A stretch of 64,000 nt of DNA from Cladopsammia gracilis (GCA_022457155.1 JAJGOT010000315.1:941501-1005500); one strand, 5' to 3'. Shown: positions 1 through 11,843, counted from the first letter of the stretch. Program-made: numbers and translations. Notes: generated from the sequence alone by a model not told the origin.

Positions 1-23
1 CGTGAAACTGGCAAGATGTTAAC

Positions 24-90
24 ATGACGAAACGTGTCATATTTACGTTTTACGCCGTTTTGTTGTTCTCAGTTGATATTCCCGAGGCAG
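24..90 (+). CDS. Exon 1 of multi-Ig/SEA gene: signal peptide
   Basis: The ATG at 24 opens a 22-codon frame reading MTKRVIFTFYAVLLFSVDIP then EA. It has a basic start, a hydrophobic core (VIFTFYAVLLF) and a small-residue end, as in a secretory signal peptide. The exon closes at 90 with a strong donor (GCAG|GTAAGAG) in phase 1, the phase that every downstream Ig exon needs. The other ATG, at 16, stops after two more codons. The 5' UTR and promoter lie outside the window. Joining this exon to the 5924 exon is inference from phase and from the lack of any other candidate in between. Confidence 0.75.
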
Positions 91-696
91 GTAAGAGCTA
101 TGCACATCTAAATAAAAGATAAGTTGACAAGGACATTATATTGCATACAAGTTATTCACTAAGTTGTCAGGCATTTGTCGAGCTCACAGTTTAGAGTTCG
201 TTATTTTGTAAGTGTCGGATGGACTACATTTGAAGATGATTATAATAAACAACTATAACTGATTTTAATCGTGATGGCTTAGATACATAGGGTATTGAGC
301 TCGATTTGGGATACACAGACTCTATTTCGCAAGTATTGGCACTGATTTTTTCTGCATGACTGGCTGCCGCTGTTTACTAAGGCAAAAACAGATTTTCTAT
401 ATCTACTAGTGCTTTGCCTCTCTTCTCAACGGGTTGCGTTCAATCAAAATGGCCGACTGTGTTGTACATATTCACACACGTTCATGAAGAAAAGAAAAAT
501 TCACAAACTCAGAAATTCTCGAATCTCTATGAATCACTTTAATTAAATTTGGTATGTTATATGAAGCGTTTTAATTTAACAGCATTCAAATAAACACAGT
601 ATGCATAATAACCATCAGCACATTCCAGCGCGAATACACAACAGACTGCTTTAAACGTAATATAGATGTATATTTAAAAAAGGAACGAACAATATA
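91..696 (+). other. Intron 1, first part
   Basis: This is AT-rich intron sequence after the signal-peptide exon. I see no gene, repeat array or inverted repeat in it. Confidence 0.5.
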
Positions 697-1616
697 ATTT
701 GGACACAGGGAGCGCAGACAATCTGTTTGTGTAACATGACCGTTCGTAATTTTATAGGAAATGTATGGGATTTACCTAAATTTCATATTATAGCGACGTA
801 TCGCCAAATGTATGTACTGATTAACGCTAAATAAACGTTAAATTACCTTATTTGTTGTCTGTTGTCGTCCTTTTGCCGTAAAAGTGATATTTTGAGCGAT
901 TTTGAAGGATTCTGAGTTCGTCGTTGACTGTACGTCTAAGAGAAACGAAAGAGAAGGACAAGGGTGAAAAAATATTTTTGAACGGCTCCAGCGCCGAGGT
1001 GATTTTTCCACATAAAATGGCATTGCTCGGCTTTCCAATAACCAATTCAAAATTCGTACCGAGGGTGGGGAAAATGGCGATTTGTTTACATTTGAACGAA
1101 AACGTTACGGAAATGCCTATGCCTCCCCACTCTCGGTACGAATTTTGAATCGGTTTTGTTTAACGGCGATCAATCAGAAAGAGGCAAATCCGCAGGACGG
1201 TTCTGGCTGGCACAACCAAGTCTTGATACGCATATCGACTGCTTGGAAAGTGTGGGATTTTGATTTTCTTCGAGGGCTAGCTCCGGACCGTTTGGACGAA
1301 TTTTCGATCGAGAGGTACGAGAAGAAGCGTGAATCTTTCGGCCTTTCTAGCGAGGTTTGAAAGCCGAGCAATGCGATTTTATGTGGAAAAATCGCCTCGG
1401 CGCTGGAGCCGTTCAAAAATCTCTTTCCACCCTTGTCCTTCTCTTAGACGCACAGTCAACGGCGAAGTCAGAATCCTTCAAAATCGCTCAAAATATCACT
1501 TTTACGGCAAAAGGACGACAATACACCACAAATAAGGTAATTTAACGTTTATTTAGCGTTAATCACTACATACATTTGGCGATACGTCGCTATAATATGA
1601 AATTTAGGTAAATCCC

Positions 1617-1801
1617 TCAATCCCTGGATTGATATTTGCGCAATACAAATCAATAAATATTATTATTATTATAGTAAAACTATCTGTATGCACAGTGTTA
1701 TAAAGCAACACAGGGCGCAAAGCGTAACCTGTGCGCAAGAGCGAAACTTAAAAAAAAAATAAATAAATAAATAAGTTACTGAAACCTTATATCTACAAAT
1801 C

Positions 1802-1860
<59 letters not shown>

Positions 1861-1866
1861 TGATAT
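1617..1866. mobile_element. Short nested insertion in the right TIR of the foldback element
   Basis: A 250-bp segment interrupts the right arm and is flanked by the 8-bp direct repeat TAAATCCC (1609-1616 and 1867-1874). Removing it restores the match to the left arm. It contains GGATTGATATTTGCGCAATA followed by (ATT)n near the left side and a long (TTA)n run on the right. It looks SINE-like or like a small non-autonomous insertion; I do not recognise the family. Confidence 0.65.
1803..1858. repeat. (TTA)n microsatellite
   Basis: A pure TTA trinucleotide run of about 18 units lies inside the nested insertion. Confidence 0.9.
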
Positions 1867-2408
1867 TAAATCCCATACATTTCCTACAAAATTACAAATG
1901 GTCACGTTACACAAACAGATTGTCTGGGCTTCCTGTGATTTGGACGCCATAAGCTGCACGAAGTTGAGATGTCATCTATCGTTGTGACTTTATTCTAAAT
2001 TTCATCACCGATTCTTTATAATAGCGTCGAGTGCTTGTTTAAAATTGTATAATGGAAAAAAAAATCCTATTGCAAGGATTTGAATAGTGAACCATACGCG
2101 TTTGAAATACGAGTTTGAAAAAAGGAACATTCTTCACATAATCAGTTTTTAGCGACACAAGCTGGAAATTAAAAATTTCTATTTTTGACAAATGAACTGA
2201 ACACAACGAGGAAACTCTCTGATAACATCAACAGCTAACAACATTTAAATTATTCCGAAAATAGCATTCAAGGCTCGATTTCTTAGTACACTGGACAAAA
2301 CAATTCAGGATTGGATTAAATGATAATAACATTTAAATGCTTAACCTGAATGCCATTAAAAACGGCAACATAAGAGACAAGAAAAATTCACACATGAAAT
2401 ATTTTTAA

Positions 2409-2994
2409 CCCTATTCAGCCTGGGCTTTTTTTTTTGAGTTTCTGAGCCGGGGGGGGGGGCACATTGTGCCCCCCCCCTTCGTAACTTCAAGAACATTAAG
2501 GCTATGACAATGAAACCTTGAGGGTACATAGTACGTCCAAAACTGTCTCCATTGCGGTCCGCACAATGGAACAATGACGTCATATGACGTAGTTAATAGG
2601 TAATTAGTTATGCGGCCGCCATCTTGGATCCGCCATCTTGGATTTCTGAATTTTTTTAAAACCTCTTAAAAACCGTCCAAATTCACCCAAGATTAATGAA
2701 AACCAATAAATACACGCTAAATGACGTAAAAATATAAAAGTTATACGCATAAACATTGTTTTTCTTCATTCAAAGGTATAAATATGCAAGTTTCAAAAAA
2801 CCTGGCTGTCAAAATCTTGTTGCCAGGGAAACATTAAGTCACGTGATCAAAAAATTGTCATATGAAATTGTTGACAGATAAATTTTAGGAAAAGTCACAA
2901 AGTTTGATGGCGTTTGAATATATATTAAGGAAGTTATGAATATTGAAAGTTAGCGCGGGCACTTTGTGCCCCCCCCCCCCCCGGCCGAATAGGG
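2409..2994. mobile_element. piggyBac-type MITE (TTAA-flanked)
   Basis: The 586-bp element begins CCCTATTCAGCC and ends GGCCGAATAGGG. It is flanked by TTAA at 2405-2408 and 2995-2998. TTAA duplications with CCC-starting termini are the piggyBac signature. Subterminal G-run and C-run blocks (2449-2476 and 2969-2982) surround the motif GGGCAC..TGTGCCC. It has no transposase. Confidence 0.75.
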
Positions 2995-2998
2995 TTAA

Positions 2999-5923
2999 AA
3001 TACCTCAGTGTTCATATTAAGACTATGAAAAATGCGGTAAAGTACGCGCGACCGGTAGGATTTTGCACCACAAATTCGCTCTGGTTCTGCAATGTTTATG
3101 TTTTCTATTTATCAATAAATCGATTCATTATCTAGTTAATAATATATGGTTCTTAATCGTTACAATTATCGGGAAAAGCCTTCTAAATAGGTAGATTCAA
3201 ACAATCTTTTCTACAAACAGAAACGTCGTTCTAAAACATTTGTCCCATAAACAGGGAAAAAGCAGAGAGAAAATATTATCCGCGACAAGAAACCATGAAG
3301 AATAAAGTTTACGAAAGTATCAAGGCTGATTTAGCGGTAAGCGGTGATCTTGCAAAAACTCGAGTTTAACAATAACGTAAAAATAATGCAAAAGGATCGA
3401 AACGACTTTTTTTACAACAGGCAATACATGAAGCCTTTGAATAAAGTATCAGGATTTGAATAAAAACGACAGCAATGCTCATTTCGGGATCGATTAAATT
3501 ACTTAAACGACCCGACAAATACCCTCTTGCCAGCGCCGAAGTTTTTGCTTCACAAAATGAATGTAAATGTAGAAATTAGTTCAAGGACTGTTAATTGCCA
3601 GCTCTACAAAGTTAGTCCAAGTCAAATAACTATTTTTGTTGCATGTTTCAAACGAATTCCGCAGCGAAGGAAACTCAAGCGCATTGTAGATATTCGCTAC
3701 CATATGGCGAATTTTTCAGAGTGAAAACCGATGCGATCGCACACGTTTTCCCGCCTTTTTTCTGCTCCTAACGTTAACACTCGTGTATTTTAATAATTTT
3801 CCATGTGTGAAATTTTCTGTCCTCCTGTGTTACCGTTTTAAATGGAATTTAGATAGAACTTTTAAAAGTTATTGGGCCTCTTTAAACTGGCCACTTAAGT
3901 GAGACTTTAGAGCGCCTAGGTCTTACTTAGCCAAAAAGTTGTGTGTGATGGCCTAAGTAAAAACTGAACGCACTTGACTTAACATCTCATTAAAGTCGGC
4001 AAATTGAAAGGATTCAAGTAAGACTTAAGGTTCTGCAAAACCATCCTTATCGAAACTCAAGTCGACTTATCGTGCCGTGGGGCGGATCACCATGCCAATC
4101 AAGCCAATTAACCGTACCTTCGCAAACATCGTGGCGTCGCTGTTTTCGACTGTTTGGTGACCTTTGGTAATTTGAAGCAGCAAGTTGTTTTAGAAATTAT
4201 CAAAATTTCAAACGATGGCCACGAAGGACACGATTCACCAATTCCTTCGAATTTGATCCTTATGCATACGACAACGGTGTCGTTATCGTCGAGTGTTTTC
4301 GCGCAAGACATCGTTATCAAAATTGAACATCTGAACAGCTAATTCTACAATTTACAGCTTGTATTTCTTTTAACATGTTCTAAATCATTGGTTATGTTAT
4401 TTATGTTGTTCGTCCAAAAGTTTTACGTCTACGGGCTTTCTCCTTTGAAGACTCTTTGAAGATACGGCGTTGTAAATCAATTGTTTACTTTTAAGCAGCG
4501 TCTTCGCTCGGCTTTCAAGTCAACTTAAGTTTTTGCATTTACCCGTGTATGAAGAGCTACGTAAGAGCTAAGTAAGAAAATCGTACTTTACTTGAGCGTT
4601 CGTTAAGTTTACTTGAGATCTAGTGTAAAGACTACCATTATCATTTAACCCAATGCTGAATTGTTTTTTCCAGTGTACTATCTTAGCTAGCTAATACAAA
4701 CATACCAGAGATGAAAATCCAGACCCTTAAAGCCCGATAACACTACTCGTAGAGTTCTTGTTCCAAAAATAAGTGATTCATTACAAGAGATCAACCCCTG
4801 TCATTTAGCTTCCTTTAATTGGCCATATTACCGAATTAAACTGTTCTGACTATGCGAACTGTACATTTTCTGTTATTTTTCATTTAAGTGCTTTTTCACG
4901 CTCGCATGTTTTTGTCAAAAAACAAATAAGCGTCCCGCTTCCCCCTCCAATAGGTGCCCTCCCATGAGCTACCAAACGTAAATAAGCGCCCCAGGCGCTA
5001 AATCTAATCATTACGGTATCCGTCTTGATAAGCTTGTCGTGCGAAAGGAGAGGTTAAAGGCGAAGTCACCCAGAGAGTGGGCCGTCGCCATACATGGAAT
5101 TTTACATCTTCTACTGACAGGGAAACGTTCAGATTGGTATTTGAATCTGGTTTCAGATTTTTCGTTCCATTTGTCGAACTAGTTTCAGATCAATAGCGCG
5201 AGGACTTTCAGAACCTCTGGTCGGGGTAATGAACACAACTAGTCGACCTTTTTTGAATTTGTCTCATGTCTCATGTCTCATGTCTCATGTTTTAAATTTG
5301 TCTCAGCTAGCATGAAAATTCAAACAATCGGAAAGTTACCTAAATCTGAAACTGCGCTGTCTATAAAAGAAAGACCAAACTGACTCCTGAAAATTACGTT
5401 ACCAGTATGCGAATTAACAAGACCAGGCTGCGACCCAATACTTGAGGTAGAATATGCTAAAATATTGGATCGGCACGCGACCCAAATGCGAACATTTGAT
5501 GGGAGAATTATTTTTAAGATATAATAATAGAGCTTCGTTTTCACGCTCACGGATAAGTTCGATGTTGGTAGCTTCTTTCGCTTGTTATTCTTGAGGCGTC
5601 GCAGTACTATTGTACAACCACCAATGAGACACTGCCCACCAGCAAAGTGGTAACGAAGAGTAAACAATGTCGTCACTAAGTATGCCAAGTGCACAATTTG
5701 CTCCGTTTGCAATCCTAAAGCACCTGAAAGATCACAGGGTTTATATGTAATGAAGGAAAGAGCATATTTAAATATTTAAGCAACCAGTGAGAAGCATCAG
5801 TGAAAATCACAGCTATGTTGTTTTACTTAATAGATAGACGTGCTGCGACTCTCGATTTCGTTTGACCCCGGTTTTGATCATGAAAGTAATACGTAAGCTT
5901 ATATAAGCTGTGTTGCTTTCTAG
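2999..5923 (+). other. Intron 1, remainder
   Basis: There is no convincing gene here. The open frames at 4108-4342 overlap on both strands and match nothing I know. A short array of CTCATGT units lies at 5264-5290. AATAAGCGCC-type degenerate repeats at 4925-5000 recur at 51815-51930. The last bases before 5924 form the acceptor of exon 2 (TGCTTTCTAG). Confidence 0.5.
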
Positions 5924-6265
5924 AAATGCAGAACCCGCCAAATATTACATCAGCACCTCCGAGCCTAGTTGTTGTTGTGGAAGGTGAAAGTGTTACTCTG
6001 GAATGGACGTACAACTCTGGAGGAAGTGCATTTCGCCAGGCTGCATTTTTTACACAAGGCGTAGCGTTCATTGTAGAGAAATTTCGTACAGATGCCATAG
6101 CTTTCAATCCAGCTTATGTTGGCCGAATCACAGCGAATATAACAGAAATAACTGCATCCATCACGTTCATTGCAGTAGATAGTGGCGACAGCAGAACCTA
6201 TGATTTTACCGTCCAGAACGAAGCCCGCCTAACTGTTACAGAATCATTGGAACTAAAAGTACAGA
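5924..6265 (+). CDS. Exon 2: cysteine-less V-like Ig domain (Ig1)
   Basis: The exon lies between TTTCTAG and ACAGA|GTAAGT, is 114 codons long and is phase 1-1. It reads as an Ig V-like fold: a PPN-type entry, EGESVTLEWTYN at strands B-C, and ITASITFIAVDSGDSRTYDF at strands E-F. The two canonical disulphide cysteines are absent: E-W stands at the B-strand position and D-F after the F-strand tyrosine. Cnidarian allorecognition (Alr-type) domains are known for cysteine-poor V-like folds; a relation to them is inference. It sits directly after the signal peptide, so it would be the membrane-distal tip of the protein. Confidence 0.8.
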
Positions 6266-6428
6266 GTAAGTCGAAATTATGACGATTAGATTTAATACTT
6301 GACCCAAATGTTTGTGAAGGAGGTTCTTGTATTAGTTTGAAACCGTTAGGAAACCGAACACTCTTTACCCAAACAGTGTGCATGAAAGTGTTGAATATTT
6401 TGCCATGATATAAGCGCGGCATAATTTT

Positions 6429-6492
6429 GATTTAACCGTCCACAACAAAGCCCGCCAAACTACTACACAATCTGTGGAAATAAACATACAGA
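6429..6492 (+). pseudogene. Fossil 3' end of a duplicated exon 2
   Basis: A 64-bp stretch reads DLTVHNKARQ...VEINIQ and ends at ACAGA|GTAAGTCA. It parallels the exon 2 ending (DFTVQNEARL...LELKVQ) including the donor and first intronic bases. No acceptor or upstream half is present, so it is a truncated tandem copy that is probably not used. Confidence 0.7.
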
Positions 6493-6723
6493 GTAAGTCA
6501 AAATTCTTATAAAACGGGTCTATGCAATTGCTGGACTTGATCATAATATTGGCGAGAATGCAGTGTATGGATACTGACGGAAAACTGCTCTGGTATACCT
6601 TATTTTAATGTTACACATGCTTCTTGACAAAGTCAGTTATATGTTGTTAAAAACATATACAATCCTAGCTACAACTCTCTAAAAAGCACCTCGCTCCTTT
6701 TTTCATGTTGAGCTTAATTTGCA

Positions 6724-6774
6724 GGCATTTGCACAATTGTAGTCAAATGACTACAATCGTGCAAATGGCCTATT
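6724..6774. repeat. Palindromic MITE end-to-end remnant
   Basis: A near-perfect palindrome is made of CATTTGCAC...TTGTAGTCA and its complement, ending AATGGCCTATT. The same terminal sequence delimits the MITE at 37122-37310. This copy has lost its interior. Confidence 0.6.
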
Positions 6775-7365
6775 GTATTAACGATGATCGGTGATTCCCA
6801 AGTGGCAAATAATCCCAGAATGTCGCAACTTTGAATAATTTACGGAGCACGAGGGGTTTTCAAAGCATTTAGAAAATGGAAGACTGAAGTAGCAAACTTG
6901 ACGACCCAAATTCGCAGAGTTTCGTCGAGACTATACACATGAAACTAGGTAAGGCCGTTTGTACATATACTGAATGTTATCATACTTGAAAATACCAGAA
7001 AACAAATCGGTAGTTTTTTTTTTCACGAGACGAACAAACTTGAATTTCTTGAAATTCATAAATCACGCACCATAAACATCTTTTATTTTATACATACTGA
7101 GATTTACTGATAGAATTTCGCGCGTGAAAACCCCGTTCAGGAATTTTCGCAGCCAATCAGAATGGCAAAACGACTTTCTCACACTTGAGAAAAGCGTTTC
7201 GTCCAATCACAAAGCACCTGTCAAAACATATCAGTATTTTCAAAGGCGCTTGCACTGTTGCTGGCGCCAGCCTTTTCATTCACAAAAATATTTGCTTGGT
7301 TAAAAAAAACTAAAACTTTTAATTCTTCATTCAAAACTTAAGAGATTACTGAAAGTTCCAGATTT

Positions 7366-8648
7366 ATGTCCTTAGACAAACCAATTGAAGAATACATTCA
7401 AGAGCAGGAAAACAAAAACACTCGAGCGAAAACGCGAAGAGATGTTAATCTACTAACCGTATTCTTAAAAGAGAAGAGCGAAACAAAAAAAAATGAAGAA
7501 ATTCAACCAGAAGAACTCAACAAGTACGTATGCGAAGTGTTAAAAGAAAAGACGGCGAAGACTACGAGCCTTCAAGCCTTCGAGGATTGATTTCGAGTTT
7601 CAACCGGCATTTGAAAGAAAGTAAATACCCTGTGAGCATTATTCAGCATTATTGAAGACAAAGAGTTTGAAAAGGCAAGAAAATGTCTGGAAGCTCGAAG
7701 CAAACAACTGAAAAAAGAAGGCAAAGGTAACAAACCAAATGCAGCCGAAGCTTTAAGCGACGAGGAGGTAAACATTCTTTACGAACGAAGTTTACTGGGA
7801 ATTTCCACCGCCGAGGCTTTGCTGAACACACTTTGGCTTTTCAACTCAGTGCATTTTGGCCTGAGGGGTTGCGAAGAACACCGGAAAATGGCGTGGGGAG
7901 ACGTAAAGCTTCTTCAAGAAGCTGACGGAATTGAATATTTGGAATATTCTGAACGTCAGACTTAAACAAGAACAGGAGCTGAACCTAGAAATGTCAGAGC
8001 AGTTAAACCGAAGGCTTTCGCTGCTCCAAACGGTCCGCCTGAAAGAAACCCAGTTGCTGTTTACAAACTTTACTCCGAGAAGAGACCAAGCTCAACGCAA
8101 CACCCAGATTCGCCATTTTACTTGGGTATAAATCACACTAAAAGTCCTTCTTCTTCGAATAAATCCTGGGTCAAGTCAAACGCTATGGGTGTCAATAAAC
8201 TGAACAGTTTGATGAAAACTATGGCCGAAAAAGCGGGCCTTGAAAGCCAACGACTTACAAACCACAGCGCTCGCAAAAGGATGATCCAAAAATTAAATGA
8301 TAACGATGTACCTCCAACCCATATTATGCAAATATCAGGGCACAGAAATGTTCAAAGCATCAATAATTACAGATGTCGTTGATACTGAGTTCAAATTCAA
8401 CTGAAGCCGCGGCTCCACAGACGACAGTGGCGACTGAAACTCAAGCTGAAACGTCTTTCACGAAAAGTGCCATGTTGCCTGCTGCAGGGCCATTTAGTGG
8501 TGCAGTTTTCCATGGAGGACATGTTAATATTACAATTAATACCATGAACAAGTCACCGACTGGAGTCTCAACAGTACGAAACAGCTACAAACGCATTAAA
8601 CGGGTTTTTGATTCGTCGGATGATGATGACAGTCCTCCAGTGACATAG
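7366..8648 (+). pseudogene. Crypton-type tyrosine recombinase relic
   Basis: A broken reading path covers a tyrosine-recombinase-like protein. The N-terminal SAM-like core-binding region (7366-7590) reads RAKTRRDVNLLTVFLKEKSE. A frameshift follows near 7580 and the catalytic half resumes to about 8380. Expected residues are visible: R in FGLRGCEEHRKMAW, the H-x-x-R box in LTNHSARKRMIQKL, GH in ISGHRNVQS, and Y in INNYR. The tail (8373-8648) carries FSGAVFHGGHVNITINT, which I associate with Crypton-derived proteins. Several frame changes (near 7580, 7640, 7965 and 8125) make it non-functional. It is an intron passenger, not part of the Ig gene. Confidence 0.75.
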
Positions 8649-8760
8649 AGAAAAATGAACTTAATCTGTTATATGTTAAGCTTGTTTGCTGACAAAGAAG
8701 TGTTTATAAACGATTTTCGGTCGACTTTTAAATTGTTAAAACAATTTTTCATTATGATTG

Positions 8761-8891
8761 TATTCTCACTACTTGATTGTTTCAGACTGACGGTCGATTT
8801 CCGATCGATTCTGTACAATTTTTAATTATTATATTCTCACTACTTGATTGTTTGAGACTTTTTACGGTCGCTTTCCGATCGATTCTGTACA
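8761..8891. repeat. Two-copy tandem duplication downstream of the Crypton relic
   Basis: TATTCTCACTACTTGATTGT followed by GACT and CCGATCGATTCTGTACA occurs at 8761-8817 and again at 8832-8891 with a few substitutions. Confidence 0.75.
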
Positions 8892-8960
8892 TGTTTTTAT
8901 TTTTAAATTAAACATACCTTCGCATAAAATCTCAGTATGTATAAAATAAACAAATTACAG

Positions 8961-9067
8961 CATGGGCAGTACTTTGTACGGCATTTACGCACGAGAAGCC
9001 TCGCTCGTTCGATTTCTGATACATCACCAACTCGTGCGTAAATGCCGTATACGCGCGCACTACCCAT
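8961..9067. mobile_element. Small MITE with near-terminal inverted repeats
   Basis: CATGGGCAGTAC at the left pairs with GCACTACCCATG at the right, and TACGGCATTTACGCACGAG pairs with CTCGTGCGTAAATGCCGTA inside. The whole unit is about 107 bp. There is no coding content, and the target duplication is unclear. Confidence 0.65.
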
Positions 9068-9596
9068 GAAGTAATCTATATGTTCTTTCTTTGCTTACAG
9101 GTTTTGCTGGGAGCTTCCGATCTTTTCCGGTTATTCAGCAAAGTTTTCGGTTGTATCAAGCTTTCCTATAACCTTATTTTAGTGTTCTTGCAACAGCTGA
9201 GGCAAATACGCAAGAATAACATTTGGAAGCTTAAATTCAGCATTCGACTGTGCAGTAATTTCTGTCCAGCCGATTTTGTGGAAAATTGCTCACAGTAAAG
9301 CTTGAAGTCTTGGAATTTATTGTGCTTAATTAGGAAAAAAAATTTGTCGTCGTTTTATGAAAATATTCGCGTTTTCTTAAAAAACGGGGTTTTCTAAAAA
9401 CGCTTGTAACTCTTAATATAATCGCTCATCTTATATGCACTAAACTTTAAAGTCCTGTATAATATGAAGACTCCTTTATCGCCCTACCCAAACATACAAA
9501 AATCGGTTAACGCTTAAATGCCGAAAATTCGATTTATAAAAGGGAGCCTCCGCGCCATTAAATAGCCGCAAACTAGCATAAACCATTGATAGCGCT

Positions 9597-10960
9597 AATT
9601 CCGCTGCAGAGAATGCTCAGTTTGAGAAAGTAAAATCGGATCTCGAAGAAGGTGAGAAACTGATCGGTGTAAGGCAGAAACTTATTCTTTTAGTGGACAA
9701 GTCTGAGTTCGGTGGGGCTACCGTGGAAGAATACAAACAGCACGATTTGGCTGACGACTCGGAAGATGAGAAACGGATTTACAGCACTGAAAGGCGCGTC
9801 CGTGTACACTTTTTCCATGGCCAATTTTAAGCATGAAAATTATTCTATGCTATACGTCAGACAAATACACATATACTATCAGTTTGGTTGAAACAAAACT
9901 ACGCACGTTTGTCTAATCATAATTCTTTGTGTCTTATTGGAGTTAGATGTGGTACATGATGTATTTTTTCTTAAAAAAAAAAAACAAGCAAACAAACAAA
10001 CATTTCCTACGATGAGTATCAGATCTTCGACAGTAGTCGCGCCGGCTTCGACTTTACACACTCAGCCGTAACCCCAGCCACTCATGTCCAGTGTTCCTGT
10101 TTTTCCTTCCCGTCGGCCCAATGCAGGAACCTGCTTTGCTTGCGGAAAGCCCAGTCATTGGCGTTCCTGTTGCTCAGCGATGTCCAAGCAAAATTTTCCA
10201 GCATAAAAATGACTAGAGAAAGGACCACACTCAGGTGCAGTCTATTCTCTTGTAATTTAATTTTTGAAGTGGAAAGTTGCAGTAGTGATCAAGAGAGTCT
10301 CAATGTTATGCCAGTTTCTTCCGACCTTACTCCGCTAGTTTTTAACGCGTTTAAGGACTCTGAGAGTACTGTTGATATTTCCCTTCAACCTTCAGTTCGA
10401 GGAAGGCTTATTAAATGCATCGATTTCTGGCGTTCCTTGGAAGTTTCTCAGTTCATTCTGAATGTCATTAGCCAGGGCTACAAAATTCCCTTCTTCCAGC
10501 TTTCTACGCCTTTTTCCAAAGACAGGAATTCTCTTCGCACGTGCCAACAGTTCATTTGTGGCCGAAGCTGTTAATGAACTTCTTTATCTCATCCTCGTTG
10601 AAGAAATTTTCCGTTTCTACCCGCCGCTCAGGCAAACAGAGGATAATTTTGGATCTCAGGCACGTTAGCGCTTTCATCTATAAACAGAAATTCAAGTGTG
10701 AAGACTTGTCCGTGGCCACTCAAATATTTGACAAGGGCTTTTATTTATTCAAATTTGACCTCAAGTCCGGTTACCATCGAATTGAAACTTTTCCCGAACA
10801 TCGCAAATTCCTTGTGTTCGCCTGGGATTTCGGCAGCGGGACTTTCAGGTATTATCAATTTTGCATGCTTCCGTTTGGCCTTTCTTCAGCTCCTTTTATT
10901 TTTACAAAGATGCCATGCTTAGGAGGAAAACAGCAAAATTTCCTGTTTTATCAGAGATAG
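9597..10960 (+). pseudogene. DIRS-type retroelement relic: gag, zinc knuckle, reverse transcriptase
   Basis: An open gag-like stretch (9597-9806) reads KLIGVRQKLILLVDKSEFGG then EEYKQHDLADDSEDEKRIY. After unrelated sequence, a CCHC knuckle (10132-10173, CFACGKPSHWRSC) leads into reverse transcriptase. RT motifs include GKQRIILDLRHVSAFI, FKFDLKSGYHRIE (first catalytic Asp) and LPFGLSSAPFIFTK. The RT crosses at least one frameshift (near 10540-10600) and stops at about 10960 before the YxDD region. The PFGLSSAP-FTK wording and gag type favour the DIRS/tyrosine-recombinase group over Ty3. It is dead and truncated. Confidence 0.7.
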
Positions 10961-11370
10961 TCCTCCAGCCTAACTGGCGCTCAGCCTGTGTGCTCCTTAG
11001 GTATTCCTTGTCCCAGTGATCCAAAGGTCGGAGTTATATTTCCCAAGCCCAACTGGCAGCCGAACTGGCACTAAGCCTGTGTGCTTAATTGGGGATGTAG
11101 GTCAAGATTGGCCAGTGATAGTAATTTTTTGTGAAAGCCAGATAATACAAACGTGAATTGTAAATTTGTTGTCGTAGATTGTATGTTAGTTGTTGTACAT
11201 ACTTTGCAGGGTTGGTTCTCGCCAAGCCCTTCCAAGCCCTAGAACTATATTACTTATTGCTATTGATTGACTAATCCCCTTAATGTTATCTTTAAGTTAC
11301 TTAACTTTATGATTTACTGCTGATATAAAGTTCTACTTTGAATTGATGGTCTACTTTTTGTTTTTTATAG

Positions 11371-11637
11371 TCCCTCCAAGTTTTAACAGTTTCAGTCCTG
11401 ACCAAGTTGTCGTGGAAGGTGCTGCCGACATCTCGTTACCCTGTGATGTAGCCGGTGTACCAACACCAAACATCACCTGGACAAAAGTGTTTCCTAATGG
11501 AAGCGACAGTGATGTCCTGTTCACTGGACAGCCATATGTATTTAGCAACAACAGAAATAATGCTGGAACATATCGCTGTAAAGCTGACAATGGAATTGGA
11601 AGTGCCATAAATCAGACAATCGATGTGACCATTAACT
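11371..11637 (+). CDS. Exon 3: Ig domain 2 (type A, I-set)
   Basis: The exon lies between TTTTTTATAG and AACT|GTGAGT, is 89 codons long and is phase 1-1. It is a canonical C2/I-set domain with B-strand cysteine in ISLPCDVAG, C-strand tryptophan in ITWTKV, and the D-x-G-x-Y-x-C variant NAGTYRCKADNGIG. It starts PPSFNSFSP and resembles Ig15 (56557) more than the B or C cassettes. Both share the WTKV and ADNG(I/V)GS wording. Confidence 0.9.
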
Positions 11638-11843
11638 GTGAGTATCACTATATCATACAATAGCAGTTATTCTGTAGCTAGTAATGATATTAAAGGTGTT
11701 ACATTTAAAATTGTAACTGGAAAAATGAATGATTTCGTCTTAATTAGTAATTTAAAGTTGAATGTAACAAATAATATAATGATTAATAAGAAAAAAGAAA
11801 ATTGATTTCAGCAGCCAAAAACAAGCAAGAAACAGTGCCAATA

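Larger units (their letters stand above)
704..1937. mobile_element. Foldback DNA transposon with long TIRs and 7-8 bp target duplication
   Basis: Inverted arms of roughly 340 bp pair 704-1045 with 1365-1937 once a nested insertion is discounted. The tips read CACAGGGAGCGCAGACAATC on the left and GATTGTCTGGGCTTCCTGTG on the right. ATTTGGA(C) flanks both ends, at 697-704 and 1938-1945, as a target-site duplication. The centre (1045-1150) holds a second small inverted repeat built on TTCGTACCGAG. The open frames inside are palindrome shadows and there is no transposase. A 7-8 bp duplication with long TIRs suggests hAT- or Mutator-type mobilisation, but the superfamily is not settled. Confidence 0.8.

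Noticed and set aside
838..1545. Several overlapping 60-90 codon frames on both strands
   Set aside because: They lie in the two arms of the foldback element and mirror each other; no protein motif.
4108..4342. Open frames on both strands of intron 1
   Set aside because: They fully overlap, have no recognisable domain, no splice-site support and the wrong context for an Ig exon.
10140..10574. 144-codon frame as an independent gene
   Set aside because: It is one frame of the broken DIRS-type gag/RT region and joins RT motifs in the next frame.
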